This document shows, piece by piece, positions 1 through 5,343 of a stretch of DNA of 5,876 nucleotides. Numbering within the stretch: position 1 is the stretch's first letter; each line of letters starts with the position of its first letter. The stretch covers positions 1-5,876 of the forward strand of contig JAQSDT010000792.1 in assembly GCA_029946075.1 (NCBI GenBank), read 5' to 3'. The notes below the pieces were generated by a model. The model worked only from the letters and a program-made list of their open reading frames with translations, was not told the DNA's origin and made no database searches. The DNA is from a bacterium (GTDB taxonomy: Bacteria; Pseudomonadota; Alphaproteobacteria; Rhizobiales; Xanthobacteraceae). The position numbers and the translations under genes were made by a program.

Positions 1-648
1 GAGTCCGATCACGGCTCCCGCGACGGGTCGTCGCTGCGCGACTACGCGGCGCGCAGCGCGGCCGAGCACGGCATTGACCTCGCCGGCGGGCGGGTGCTGC
101 TGCTGTGCTATCCGCGGCTGCTCGGTTACACCTTCAACCCGCTGTCGGTCTATTTCTGCTATCGCGCGAACGGCGAACTGGCGCTGCTGATCTACGAGGT
201 CCGCAACACCTTCGGCGAAATTCACCCTTACGTGCTTCCGGTCACGCAAGACCAGGTCAGCGATGCCAGCGTGCGGCAGCAGCAGGACAAGCTGTTCTAC
301 GTCTCCCCCTTTGTCGAGATGGCGATGCGCTACCATTTCCGGGTTCAGCCGCCGGCCGGGCAGGTCAAACTGCGCATTCTGGAAACCGACCGCGAAGGCC
401 CCCTGCTCTCCGCAACCTTCAATGGCCGTCGCCGGGCGCTCAACACGGCGGGGTTGCTGCGATCCTTTTTCGCGCTGCCGCTGGTCACCCTCAAGGTGAT
501 GGTGGCGATCCACTGGGAGGCGCTGCGGCTGTGGGCCAAGGGCGCCCGGCTGGTGCCGCGCCCGCAGGCTTCCTTCAATACGTCCTTGGCGCCCGGGAAC
601 AGCAACGATTATACTAGGCCAGCGTTATCCGCCCGCGGCAAAGAGTGA
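1..648 (+). CDS. DUF1365 family protein, 5' end outside window
   Basis: The reading frame is open from base 1 to a TGA at 646-648, giving 215 in-window residues, so the true start lies upstream. The protein matches the DUF1365 family (COG3496) by its conserved blocks. These are a DHGSRDG-like block at residues 3-9, then CYPRLLGYTFNPLSVYFCYR at 36-55, then YEVRNTFGEIHPY at about 65-77. No catalytic function is established for this family as far as I know. In many proteobacteria it lies between an FAD-dependent amine-oxidase-like protein and a Cfa-type methyltransferase, in clusters linked to membrane-lipid modification or oxidative stress. That context fits here, because a Cfa-family gene follows after only 15 bp on the same strand. 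A role in modifying phospholipid acyl chains is therefore inference from neighbourhood. Family assignment is confident; function is unknown. Confidence 0.88.
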   Translation, partial: ESDHGSRDGSSLRDYAARSAAEHGIDLAGGRVLLLCYPRLLGYTFNPLSVYFCYRANGELALLIYEVRNTFGEIHPYVLPVTQDQVSDASVRQQQDKLFYVSPFVEMAMRYHFRVQPPAGQVKLRILETDREGPLLSATFNGRRRALNTAGLLRSFFALPLVTLKVMVAIHWEALRLWAKGARLVPRPQASFNTSLAPGNSNDYTRPALSARGKE

Positions 649-663
649 GCAAGGCCATCGGTC

Positions 664-1938
664 ATGCTCATGTTTAGCCCGGGGAAGCTGCCGTTCGATG
701 GATCGCCCATGGTCGAATTGATTTCGGTCACATCGGAAGTCGTGGACGCCAAATTTCCGGAACTGCCCCGGCTGGTACGGCTGGCGCTCGCGTTCGGCTC
801 GAAGCTGCAGCACGGCACACTCGACGTCACCCTCGTCGACGGCCGCATGGTCAGGCTCGGCGGCAACGGCCCGGGTCCGTCCGCGGCGATGACGATCTAC
901 GAATACAGCTTTGCCTCGCGGCTGATCCGCAGCGGCGACATCGGCATCGCCGAGGCCTATCTGCGCCGCGAATGGGATACGCCGGACCTGACGCAATTCC
1001 TCTACCTGTTCTGCGTCAACCAGGACTGGATGCAGACGATGGCGATCGGCACGCCGCTGTCGCGCACCATCCAGTTCGTCCGGCACTGGCTCAATCGCAA
1101 CACGCGCCGGCAAGCTCGCCGCAACATCTATGCGCATTACGACATCGGCAACGCCTTCTACTCGGCATGGCTCGATCCGAGCATGACCTATTCCTCCGCC
1201 TTGTTCGAGGACGGCACGTCGGATCTGACGGCCGCGCAAAACAACAAGTACCGCCGGCTCGCCGAAGCGATCGACCTGCGGCCCGGCCAGCGCTTGCTGG
1301 AGATCGGCTGCGGCTGGGGCGGCTTTGCCGAATACGCCGCCAGGACCTACGGCACAGAGGTCGTCGGCCTCACCATCAGCAAGGAGCAGCGCGACTTCGC
1401 GCTTGCGCGGATCCAGAAAGCCGGCCTCGGCGACAAGGTTGAGATTCGTCTCCAGGACTATCGCGACGAACGCGACGGCTACGACCGGATCGCCTCGATC
1501 GAGATGATGGAGGCGGTCGGTGAGCAGTTCTGGCCGAAATACTTTTCACAGTTGCGCGACCGCCTGCTGCCCGGAGGGCTCGCCGGCATCCAGACCATCA
1601 CCATCCAGGATGATCTGTTTCAGACCTACCGGCGCGAAGTCGACTTCATCCAGCGTTACGTTTTCCCCGGCGGCATGCTGCCGTCGCCGCAGATCCTCAA
1701 ATCGCTCGGCGAGAAGTTCGGTGTTCCCGTTATCCGCGAACGCATTTTCGGGCAAGATTATGCCAAGACGCTCGCGATCTGGCGAAGCAATTTCCGCGCG
1801 GCCTGGCCGAACCTGATGCCGTCGGGTTTCGACGACCGCTTCCGGCGGCTGTGGGAATACTACCTTGCTTATTGCGAGGCCGGATTCCTGTCCGGAAATA
1901 TCGACGTACGTCAGGTCGTGTTCGCAAAATCGGGCTGA
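664..1938 (+). CDS. Cfa/CMAS-family SAM-dependent lipid methyltransferase (cyclopropane-fatty-acyl-phospholipid synthase family)
   Basis: This 424-residue protein belongs to the family that transfers a methyl or methylene group from S-adenosylmethionine to unsaturated acyl chains of membrane phospholipids. The N-terminal part (about 30-150) is the lipid-binding region. HYDIGN lies at 158-163, the SAM motif LEIGCGWGG at 212-220, LQDYRD at 263-268, MMEAVG at 281-286, and FIQRYVFPGG at 328-337. The C-terminal block contains DYAKTL and YLAYCEAGF, with Tyr366 and Cys404 matching E. coli Cfa Tyr317 and Cys354. Two residues that bind bicarbonate in E. coli Cfa appear replaced: Cys139 by Ser178 and His266 by Gln310. 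The product may therefore be a methylated rather than a cyclopropane chain. It is longer than E. coli Cfa (382 aa). ATG codons at 664, 670 and 709 are all possible starts and none has a clear Shine-Dalgarno. It is probably co-transcribed with the DUF1365 gene. Confidence 0.9.
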   Translation: MLMFSPGKLPFDGSPMVELISVTSEVVDAKFPELPRLVRLALAFGSKLQHGTLDVTLVDGRMVRLGGNGPGPSAAMTIYEYSFASRLIRSGDIGIAEAYLRREWDTPDLTQFLYLFCVNQDWMQTMAIGTPLSRTIQFVRHWLNRNTRRQARRNIYAHYDIGNAFYSAWLDPSMTYSSALFEDGTSDLTAAQNNKYRRLAEAIDLRPGQRLLEIGCGWGGFAEYAARTYGTEVVGLTISKEQRDFALARIQKAGLGDKVEIRLQDYRDERDGYDRIASIEMMEAVGEQFWPKYFSQLRDRLLPGGLAGIQTITIQDDLFQTYRREVDFIQRYVFPGGMLPSPQILKSLGEKFGVPVIRERIFGQDYAKTLAIWRSNFRAAWPNLMPSGFDDRFRRLWEYYLAYCEAGFLSGNIDVRQVVFAKSG

Positions 1939-1972
1939 CGGCCCTGCCGTTACGCTGGCTTGTATGCCCTTC

Positions 1973-1992
1973 GGCGGTCCTTTAGGGTCGCC
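1973..1992 (+). promoter_or_regulatory. RNA hairpin in the methyltransferase-cysK gap
   Basis: GGCGGTCC (1973-1980) can pair with GGGTCGCC (1985-1992) around a TTTA loop. The result is an 8-bp stem with two G-U pairs, so it is stable only in a plus-strand transcript. It lies 36 bases before the cysK start and 34 after the methyltransferase stop. No run of T follows, so it is not a canonical intrinsic terminator. It could be a weak terminator, a leader structure for cysK, or chance in GC-rich DNA. I see no convincing promoter in the 90-bp gap (1939-2028). Confidence 0.3.
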
Positions 1993-2028
1993 CAATGATC
2001 AGGCAAGCAAACCGGCATTTTTGAAAAC

Positions 2029-3069
2029 ATGACCATCTACAAAGACGTCATTGAAGCGATCGGCAACACGCCGCTCATCAAGCTGAAGCACGCGTCGGAA
2101 GCCACCGGCTGCACCATTCTCGGCAAGGCCGAGTTCATGAATCCCGGCCAGTCGGTCAAGGACCGCGCCGGCAAATGGATGATCCTGGAGGCCGAGAAGC
2201 GCGGCGATCTCAAGCCGGGCGGCCTCGTAGTGGAATCGACCGCGGGCAATACCGGCATCGGTCTTGCCGTCGTCGCTGCCGCGCGCGGCTACCGCACGAT
2301 CATCGTCATCCCGGAGACGCAGAGCCAGGAAAAGAAGGACATGCTGCGGCTGTGCGGCGCCGAACTGATCCAGGTGCCGGCGCTGCCCTTCAGCAATCCG
2401 AACAACTACCAGCATGTCGGCCGGCGGCTTGCGGATCAGCTTCGCAAGACCGAACCGAACGGCGTCCTGTTCGCCGACCAGTGGAACAATCTCGACAACG
2501 CCAAGGCGCATTACGAATCGACGGGCCCGGAGATTTGGCAAGATGCCGGTGGCAAGATCGACGGCTTCATCTGCTCGGTCGGTTCAGGCGGCACACTCGC
2601 CGGCATCAGCCGCTACCTGAAGGAAAAGAACAGCGCCATCACCACCGCCTGCGCCGATCCGCATGGCGCGGCGATGTTCGAACTGTTCACCAAAGGCGTC
2701 GCCAAATCGACGCCGGGCGGATCGATCTCCGAAGGCATCGGCCTTGGCCGCGTCACCGCGATCATCGAAACCGCCAAGGTGGATACGGCATTCCTTATTC
2801 CCGACGAGGAATGGGTGCCCGTGATCTACGATCTGCTCGAGCACGAGGGCCTGTGCCTCGGCGGCTCCACCGGTGTCAACGTCGCGGGCGCGATCCGGCT
2901 CGCCAAACAGCTCGGTCCCGGCAAAACCATCGTCACCATTCTCTGCGACTCCGGCGGCCGCTATCAGTCAAAGCTGTTCAATCCGGAGTTCATGCGCGGC
3001 AAGAACCTGCCGGTGCCGGCCTGGCTGGAGAAGTCCACCAAGTTCGACGTGCCGTTCGAGAAGGTGTGA
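2029..3069 (+). CDS. cysK: Cysteine synthase A (O-acetylserine sulfhydrylase), PLP-dependent
   Basis: This 346-residue cytoplasmic enzyme of fold-type II PLP proteins makes L-cysteine from O-acetylserine and sulfide, the last step of sulfur assimilation. The N-terminus DVIEAIGNTPLIKL is typical of the family. Lys44 in NPGQSVKDR is the predicted Schiff-base lysine. STAGNTGIG (70-78) is the substrate loop, GSGGTL (185-190) binds the PLP phosphate, SEGIG lies at 234-238, and CDSGGRYQSKLF at 306-317 holds the serine expected near the PLP ring nitrogen (Ser308). Alanine replaces the usual serine of TSGNTG, which I recall as normal for the alphaproteobacterial branch. The protein is somewhat longer than E. 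coli CysK (323 aa). The start is fixed by the conserved N-terminus, although no good Shine-Dalgarno precedes it; the upstream bases read TTTTTGAAAAC. A cystathionine beta-synthase-like activity cannot be excluded, but there is no CBS domain. Confidence 0.92.
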   Translation: MTIYKDVIEAIGNTPLIKLKHASEATGCTILGKAEFMNPGQSVKDRAGKWMILEAEKRGDLKPGGLVVESTAGNTGIGLAVVAAARGYRTIIVIPETQSQEKKDMLRLCGAELIQVPALPFSNPNNYQHVGRRLADQLRKTEPNGVLFADQWNNLDNAKAHYESTGPEIWQDAGGKIDGFICSVGSGGTLAGISRYLKEKNSAITTACADPHGAAMFELFTKGVAKSTPGGSISEGIGLGRVTAIIETAKVDTAFLIPDEEWVPVIYDLLEHEGLCLGGSTGVNVAGAIRLAKQLGPGKTIVTILCDSGGRYQSKLFNPEFMRGKNLPVPAWLEKSTKFDVPFEKV

Positions 3070-3089
3070 GGCGGCGCGATACGCCCGCC
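3070..3089 (+). terminator. GC hairpin directly after cysK, possible terminator
   Basis: Starting at the base after the cysK stop codon, GGCGG (3070-3074) pairs with CCGCC (3085-3089) and GCG (3076-3078) pairs with CGC (3082-3084). This gives an 8-bp GC stem with one bulged C and an ATA loop. No T-tract follows; the next bases are the GTCAT of the interrupted palindromic repeat. Position and strength suggest a 3'-end or RNA-stabilising structure for the cysK transcript. Factor-independent termination is uncertain. Confidence 0.4.
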
Positions 3090-3094
3090 GTCAT
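3088..3094 (+). repeat. Left remnant of the palindromic repeat interrupted by the IS
   Basis: CCGTCAT here is the exact reverse complement of ATGACGG at 4563-4569, the outer end of the repeat on the far side of the insertion sequence. Joining CCGTCAT to TGCGAG at 4479-4484 restores CCGTCATTGCGAG, a perfect 13-bp complement of CTCGCAATGACGG at 4557-4569. These seven bases are therefore read as the severed tip of the repeat's left arm. They mark the left insertion junction. Confidence 0.7.
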
Positions 3095-3117
3095 ATGTGG
3101 ACGGCCCCTATTGGCAA
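3091..3117 (-). promoter_or_regulatory. Half of a predicted circle-junction promoter (-35 and most of -10)
   Basis: Read on the minus strand, TTGCCA (3117-3112) is a near-consensus -35. It is followed after 16 bases by TATGA (3095-3091). If the element circularises through the shared TCAT/ATGA core, the next base comes from position 4474 and completes TATGAT, a near-consensus -10 pointing into the transposase. In the integrated state the hexamer is TATGAC, a weaker -10 that would fire outwards, antisense to the end of cysK. Promoters assembled at circle junctions are known in IS110-family elements. This one is predicted from sequence only. Confidence 0.5.
3096..3108. repeat. Subterminal inverted repeat, right (transposase-downstream) end
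   Basis: TGTGGACGGCCCC is the exact reverse complement of 4459-4471. It is only one base from the TCAT junction at 3091-3094. It marks the end of the element distal to the transposase start and contributes most of the spacer of the predicted circle-junction promoter. Confidence 0.85.
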
Positions 3118-3151
3118 GCACTTTTTCCGTATGGAACGACTTGGTCTGCTT

Positions 3152-3249
3152 CGGTCATATGTCCGGCCTGTTGGTGCGGGCTTATGACCGCTGGCCCTGA
3201 TGAAATCCGATTGCCTTGGTCCCTATCATTGCGGCGAGCTTGAAGCTCG
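3152..3249 (-). ncRNA. Candidate bridge (seeker) RNA of the IS110-family element
   Basis: IS1111-type elements encode a guide RNA downstream of the transposase that pairs with target and donor DNA. Read on the minus strand, this interval starts with a hairpin, CGAGC/GCTCG (3249-3245 with 3239-3235). Next comes CGCAATGAT (3233-3225), identical to the element-target junction at 4482-4474. Facing it is a second core copy, on the minus strand TCAT at 3203-3200. Last is the stem CGGTCATA/TATGACCG (3190-3183 with 3159-3152), enclosing a 23-nt loop. The distal side of that stem holds, on the plus strand, TCATATGT (3155-3162), which equals the predicted circle junction. Hairpin, target loop and donor loop appear in the order known for bridge RNAs. 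The exact ends, the fold and the second target guide are unresolved; I found no good match for the CCG side of the target. The rest of 3118-3370 shows no gene I can support. Confidence 0.5.
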
Positions 3250-3370
3250 TGACGGTGGCGGGGTGTCCCTGGCTTTCGGCGGTGACCGTATCGTTCATCA
3301 CGTCTTTCGTGCTTACCAAACTTGAACCGGCAAACTCCCCTTGAATGCGATCTGGGACGGCGGGATGCGC

Positions 3371-4396
3371 TCAAGCTTTGACATACGTATCGCTGCGAAA
3401 GCCCTCACCTGTGGTCATTACCGCCCAACAGATCCTTGCCAGCTTGTTGGCCAGAGCCACGGCTACCAGCCGCTCGGGCTTCCTGGCCCGTAGTGCATTG
3501 ATCCAGTCGGCGAGCGCACCTGTGCGCTTGCCTGCGACACGCAACACCGAAGTAGCGCCGGTGACGAGCATTTTGCGGATGTAGCGGTTGCCCTGTTTGG
3601 TGATGGCACCGAGCTTCTCCTTGCCGCCGCTCGAATTTTGTCTGGGCGTCAGACCGAGCCATGCCGCGAAGTCGCGCCCGGACCTGAACACTCCGGGATT
3701 GGGAACGCTGGCTGCGACTACCGACGCGATTAGCGTCCCGACGCCGGGAATCTCATCGAGCAAGCGGCTGGTCGGATTTTGCCCGTGCGCCCCGGCGATC
3801 TGCTCGTTCACGGTCCCGATCGACAGATCGAGCCCTTCCAGATGTTGAGCCATGCAGCTCACCGCAGCCCCGGCAATGGGCGGAAGCGTGGCATCCGCCT
3901 TTGCCAGCGCCAGCAGTTCATCGACGCGGCCTATGCCTCTGGCGGCAACGATACCGAACTCGGCGAGGTGGCCGCGCAGGGCGTTGACCGCCATCGTTCG
4001 CTGCTTGACCAGCAGTTCGCGGGTCTTGTGCAGCATCAGAACGGCTTGCTGGTCGGCACTCTTGATCGGTACGAAGCGCATATTTGGTCGCGCCATCGCC
4101 TCGCAGATCGCCGCCGCATCGACCGCGTCATTCTTGCCTCGCTTGACGTAGGGCTTGATGTAGGCCGGCGGTATCAGAACCACCTCGTGCCCCATCGCGG
4201 TGAGCTGGCGAGCCCAATAATGCGCCGAACCGCACGCCTCCATGCCGACACGGCAGGGCTCGATCTGCGAACAGACCTCAAGCATCCTGGAACGCTTGAC
4301 CTTGCGCGAAATCGATTCGCCGCCTTCGCTCTCAAGTCCGTGAACCTGAAAATAGTTCTTGCCCAGATCAATCGCTGTTCTGATAAACTTCGCCAT
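3371..4396 (-). CDS. IS110-family transposase (DEDD domain plus Transposase_20 serine domain)
   Basis: This 341-residue recombinase inserts and excises the element without a conventional DDE mechanism, guided by an element-encoded RNA. The N-terminal RuvC-like DEDD domain (about 5-160) has Asp10 in AIDLGKNYF, Glu53 in GMEACGSAHYW, and Asp90 and Asp93 in KNDAVDAAAICEA. The middle part (about 110-210) is largely helical. The C-terminal Transposase_20 domain has IPGVG at 216-220 and FAAWLGLTPRQNSSGGK (243-259). Ser255 or Ser256 is the likely catalytic serine. All expected residues are present and the frame is unbroken. The start at 4396 is chosen because AGGGAG (4411-4406) lies 9 bases upstream and MAKFIRTAIDLGK matches the family's usual N-terminus. 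A GTG at 4432 would add 12 residues with no such support. Translation may be affected by a stem involving the start codon. Confidence 0.95.
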   Translation of the reverse strand: MAKFIRTAIDLGKNYFQVHGLESEGGESISRKVKRSRMLEVCSQIEPCRVGMEACGSAHYWARQLTAMGHEVVLIPPAYIKPYVKRGKNDAVDAAAICEAMARPNMRFVPIKSADQQAVLMLHKTRELLVKQRTMAVNALRGHLAEFGIVAARGIGRVDELLALAKADATLPPIAGAAVSCMAQHLEGLDLSIGTVNEQIAGAHGQNPTSRLLDEIPGVGTLIASVVAASVPNPGVFRSGRDFAAWLGLTPRQNSSGGKEKLGAITKQGNRYIRKMLVTGATSVLRVAGKRTGALADWINALRARKPERLVAVALANKLARICWAVMTTGEGFRSDTYVKA

Positions 4397-4469
4397 GGAC
4401 GGCCTCTCCCTTTGTGGCGCTTCGGCGGCCACGTTTTGGCACTTGATGCCGTGCGGGTGGGGCCGTCCA
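4396..4469 (-). promoter_or_regulatory. Transposase leader: RBS and 9-bp stem reaching the start codon
   Basis: On the minus strand TGGACGGCC (4469-4461, inside the upstream inverted repeat) is perfectly complementary to GGCCGTCCA (4404-4396). The last A of the second copy is the first base of the transposase ATG. The Shine-Dalgarno AGGGAG (4411-4406) abuts this second copy. Any transcript that includes the inverted repeat could fold so that the start region is paired, lowering translation. That would protect against read-through from aapP. This is a structural inference. I see no clear promoter between 4405 and 4458. Confidence 0.45.
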
Positions 4470-4471
4470 CA
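4459..4471. repeat. Subterminal inverted repeat, left (transposase-upstream) end
   Basis: GGGGCCGTCCACA is the exact reverse complement of TGTGGACGGCCCC at 3096-3108. It lies about 7 bases inside the element end at 4478, the offset expected for the upstream end of IS1111-type elements. Its core recurs inverted at the transposase start codon (4396-4404). Confidence 0.85.
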
Positions 4472-4474
4472 ACA

Positions 4475-4569
4475 TCATTGCGAGCGCATTGCGAGCGCAG
4501 CGAAGCAATCCATATCACGGCATAACGGAAAGCTGGATTGCTTCGTCGCTTAGCTCCTCGCAATGACGG
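4475..4569. repeat. REP-like palindromic intergenic repeat (target of the IS insertion)
   Basis: The left arm CATTGCGAG (4487-4495) followed by GAAGCAATCCA (4502-4512) pairs with TGGATTGCTTC (4534-4544) and CTCGCAATG (4557-4565). The central segment ATATCACGGCATAACGGAAAGC does not pair as part of the main stem. This matches a palindromic repeat I know as abundant between genes in Bradyrhizobium and related genomes. The left arm has an 11-bp tandem duplication, CATTGCGAGCG at 4476-4486 and again at 4487-4497. Its outermost bases were displaced by the insertion sequence to 3088-3094. Between convergent genes it may help end or stabilise the aap transcript. Confidence 0.8.
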
Positions 4570-4571
4570 AG

Positions 4572-4588
4572 GAGGCACCGCGGGCCTC
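4572..4588 (-). terminator. Short hairpin after aapP, possible terminator
   Basis: On the minus strand, starting two bases after the aapP stop codon, GAGGC (4588-4584) pairs with GCCTC (4576-4572) around a 7-base loop. There is no T-tract. Together with the large palindrome just beyond it (4569 downwards), it could form the 3' end of the aap operon transcript. The evidence is weak on its own because the stem is only 5 bp. Confidence 0.3.
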
Positions 4589-4589
4589 T

Positions 4590-5333
4590 TCAATGCCGCA
4601 AGATCTGGCTCAGGAACAACTTCGTCCGCGAATGCTGCGGATTGGCGAAGAAGTTTTCCGGCGTATTCGATTCGATCACCTGCCCCGCATCCATGAACAC
4701 GACGCGGTTGGCGACTTCCCGGGCAAATCCCATTTCGTGAGTGACGACCAGCATGGTCATGCCCTCGTTGGCGAGGTCGACCATGGTGTCCAGCACTTCC
4801 TTGACCATTTCCGGATCGAGCGCCGAGGTCGGCTCGTCGAACAGCATCACCTTCGGATTCATCGTCAGCGCGCGGGCGATCGCGACGCGCTGCTGCTGAC
4901 CGCCTGACATCTGGCCGGGATATTTGTTGGCCTGGTGCGGGATCTTGACCCGCTCGAGGAACTTCATTGCAGTCGCCTCGGCGTCCTTTTTCGGGATGTT
5001 GCGCACCCAGATCGGCGCCAGCGTACAGTTCTCCAGCACGGTCAGATGCGGAAACAGGTTGAAGCTCTGGAACACCATGCCGACTTCGCGGCGGACCTCG
5101 TCGACGCGGCGCAGGTTCGGGCCGAGCTCGATGCCCTCGACGACGATGTTGCCTTCCTGAAACTCCTCCAGCGCATTGATGCAGCGGATCAGCGTCGACT
5201 TGCCGGATCCCGACGGACCGCAGATCACGATGCGCTCACCCTTGGAAACGTTGAGGTTGATGTCGCGCAGGACGTGAAACTCGCCGTACCATTTGTTGAG
5301 ACCCTGGATGTCGACGATCGAGTCGGTGCTCAT
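4590..5333 (-). CDS. aapP: General L-amino-acid ABC transporter ATP-binding protein AapP
   Basis: This 247-residue cytoplasmic ATPase powers a polar amino-acid importer. The motifs are complete: Walker A GPSGSGKST at 39-47, Q-loop Gln89 in VFQSFNLFPHLTVLEN, ABC signature MSGGQQQRV at 142-150, Walker B VMLFDEP at 162-168 with catalytic Glu167, D-loop SALD at 170-173, and switch His199 in VTHEMGFA. Length and the YPGQMSGGQQQRVAIARAL stretch are typical of the GlnQ/HisP/AapP group. Assignment to AapP rather than GlnQ or BztD rests mainly on the preceding permease, which resembles AapM. The gene starts only 10 bp after the permease stop and is last in the operon (usual order aapJ-aapQ-aapM-aapP), with an intergenic palindrome just downstream. 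The ATG at 5333 gives the usual family N-terminus; its Shine-Dalgarno is weak (GAG about 10 bases upstream). Confidence 0.88.
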   Translation of the reverse strand: MSTDSIVDIQGLNKWYGEFHVLRDINLNVSKGERIVICGPSGSGKSTLIRCINALEEFQEGNIVVEGIELGPNLRRVDEVRREVGMVFQSFNLFPHLTVLENCTLAPIWVRNIPKKDAEATAMKFLERVKIPHQANKYPGQMSGGQQQRVAIARALTMNPKVMLFDEPTSALDPEMVKEVLDTMVDLANEGMTMLVVTHEMGFAREVANRVVFMDAGQVIESNTPENFFANPQHSRTKLFLSQILRH

Positions 5334-5343
5334 GCTGATATAC

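Larger units (their letters stand above)
3093..4478 (-). mobile_element. IS110-family insertion sequence, IS1111-like group
   Basis: This unit of about 1.39 kb carries one DEDD/serine transposase gene on the minus strand. It is bounded by the 13-bp inverted repeats TGTGGACGGCCCC (3096-3108) and GGGGCCGTCCACA (4459-4471). The repeats are subterminal, with about 7 bp outside the upstream one and 1-3 bp outside the other, as is characteristic of the IS1111 group. TCAT occurs at both junctions (3091-3094 and 4475-4478). It may be a shared recombination core or a short target duplication, so each end is uncertain by up to 4 bp. The non-coding DNA is mostly downstream of the transposase (3095-3370), again as in IS1111-type elements. 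The insertion lies in a palindromic repeat between the convergent cysK and aapP genes. Nothing in it looks decayed, so it may still be active. Confidence 0.88.

Noticed and set aside
2236..2262. Alanine in place of serine in the cysteine synthase substrate loop (TAGNTG)
   Set aside because: At first it looked like a lost active-site residue, but I recall the same loop in other alphaproteobacterial cysteine synthases, so it is not unusual here.
1999..2541. 180-codon open frame antisense to cysK, and similar long antisense or offset frames at 625-1239, 2175-3200, 3779-4525 and 4935-5417
   Set aside because: These are frame shadows of strongly recognised genes in GC-rich DNA, with no family motifs.
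3108..3374. Small minus-strand open frame of 88 codons downstream of the transposase
   Set aside because: Its composition is low-complexity and arginine-rich with no recognisable domain. It overlaps the non-coding end of the IS, where an RNA explains the sequence better.
4397..4432. Upstream GTG extension of the transposase (12 extra residues)
   Set aside because: The ATG at 4396 has AGGGAG 9 bases upstream and gives the usual IS110-family N-terminus. The extension has no such site.
4476..4569. Repeated CATTGCGAGCG units as a possible CRISPR or direct-repeat array
   Set aside because: There are only two adjacent copies with no spacer, and the overall structure is a palindrome typical of an intergenic REP-like element.
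4481..4569. Palindrome at the IS edge as the true IS terminus
   Set aside because: The 13-bp inverted repeats at 3096-3108 and 4459-4471 define the ends, and the palindrome's missing tip is found on the other side of the element, so it is host target DNA.
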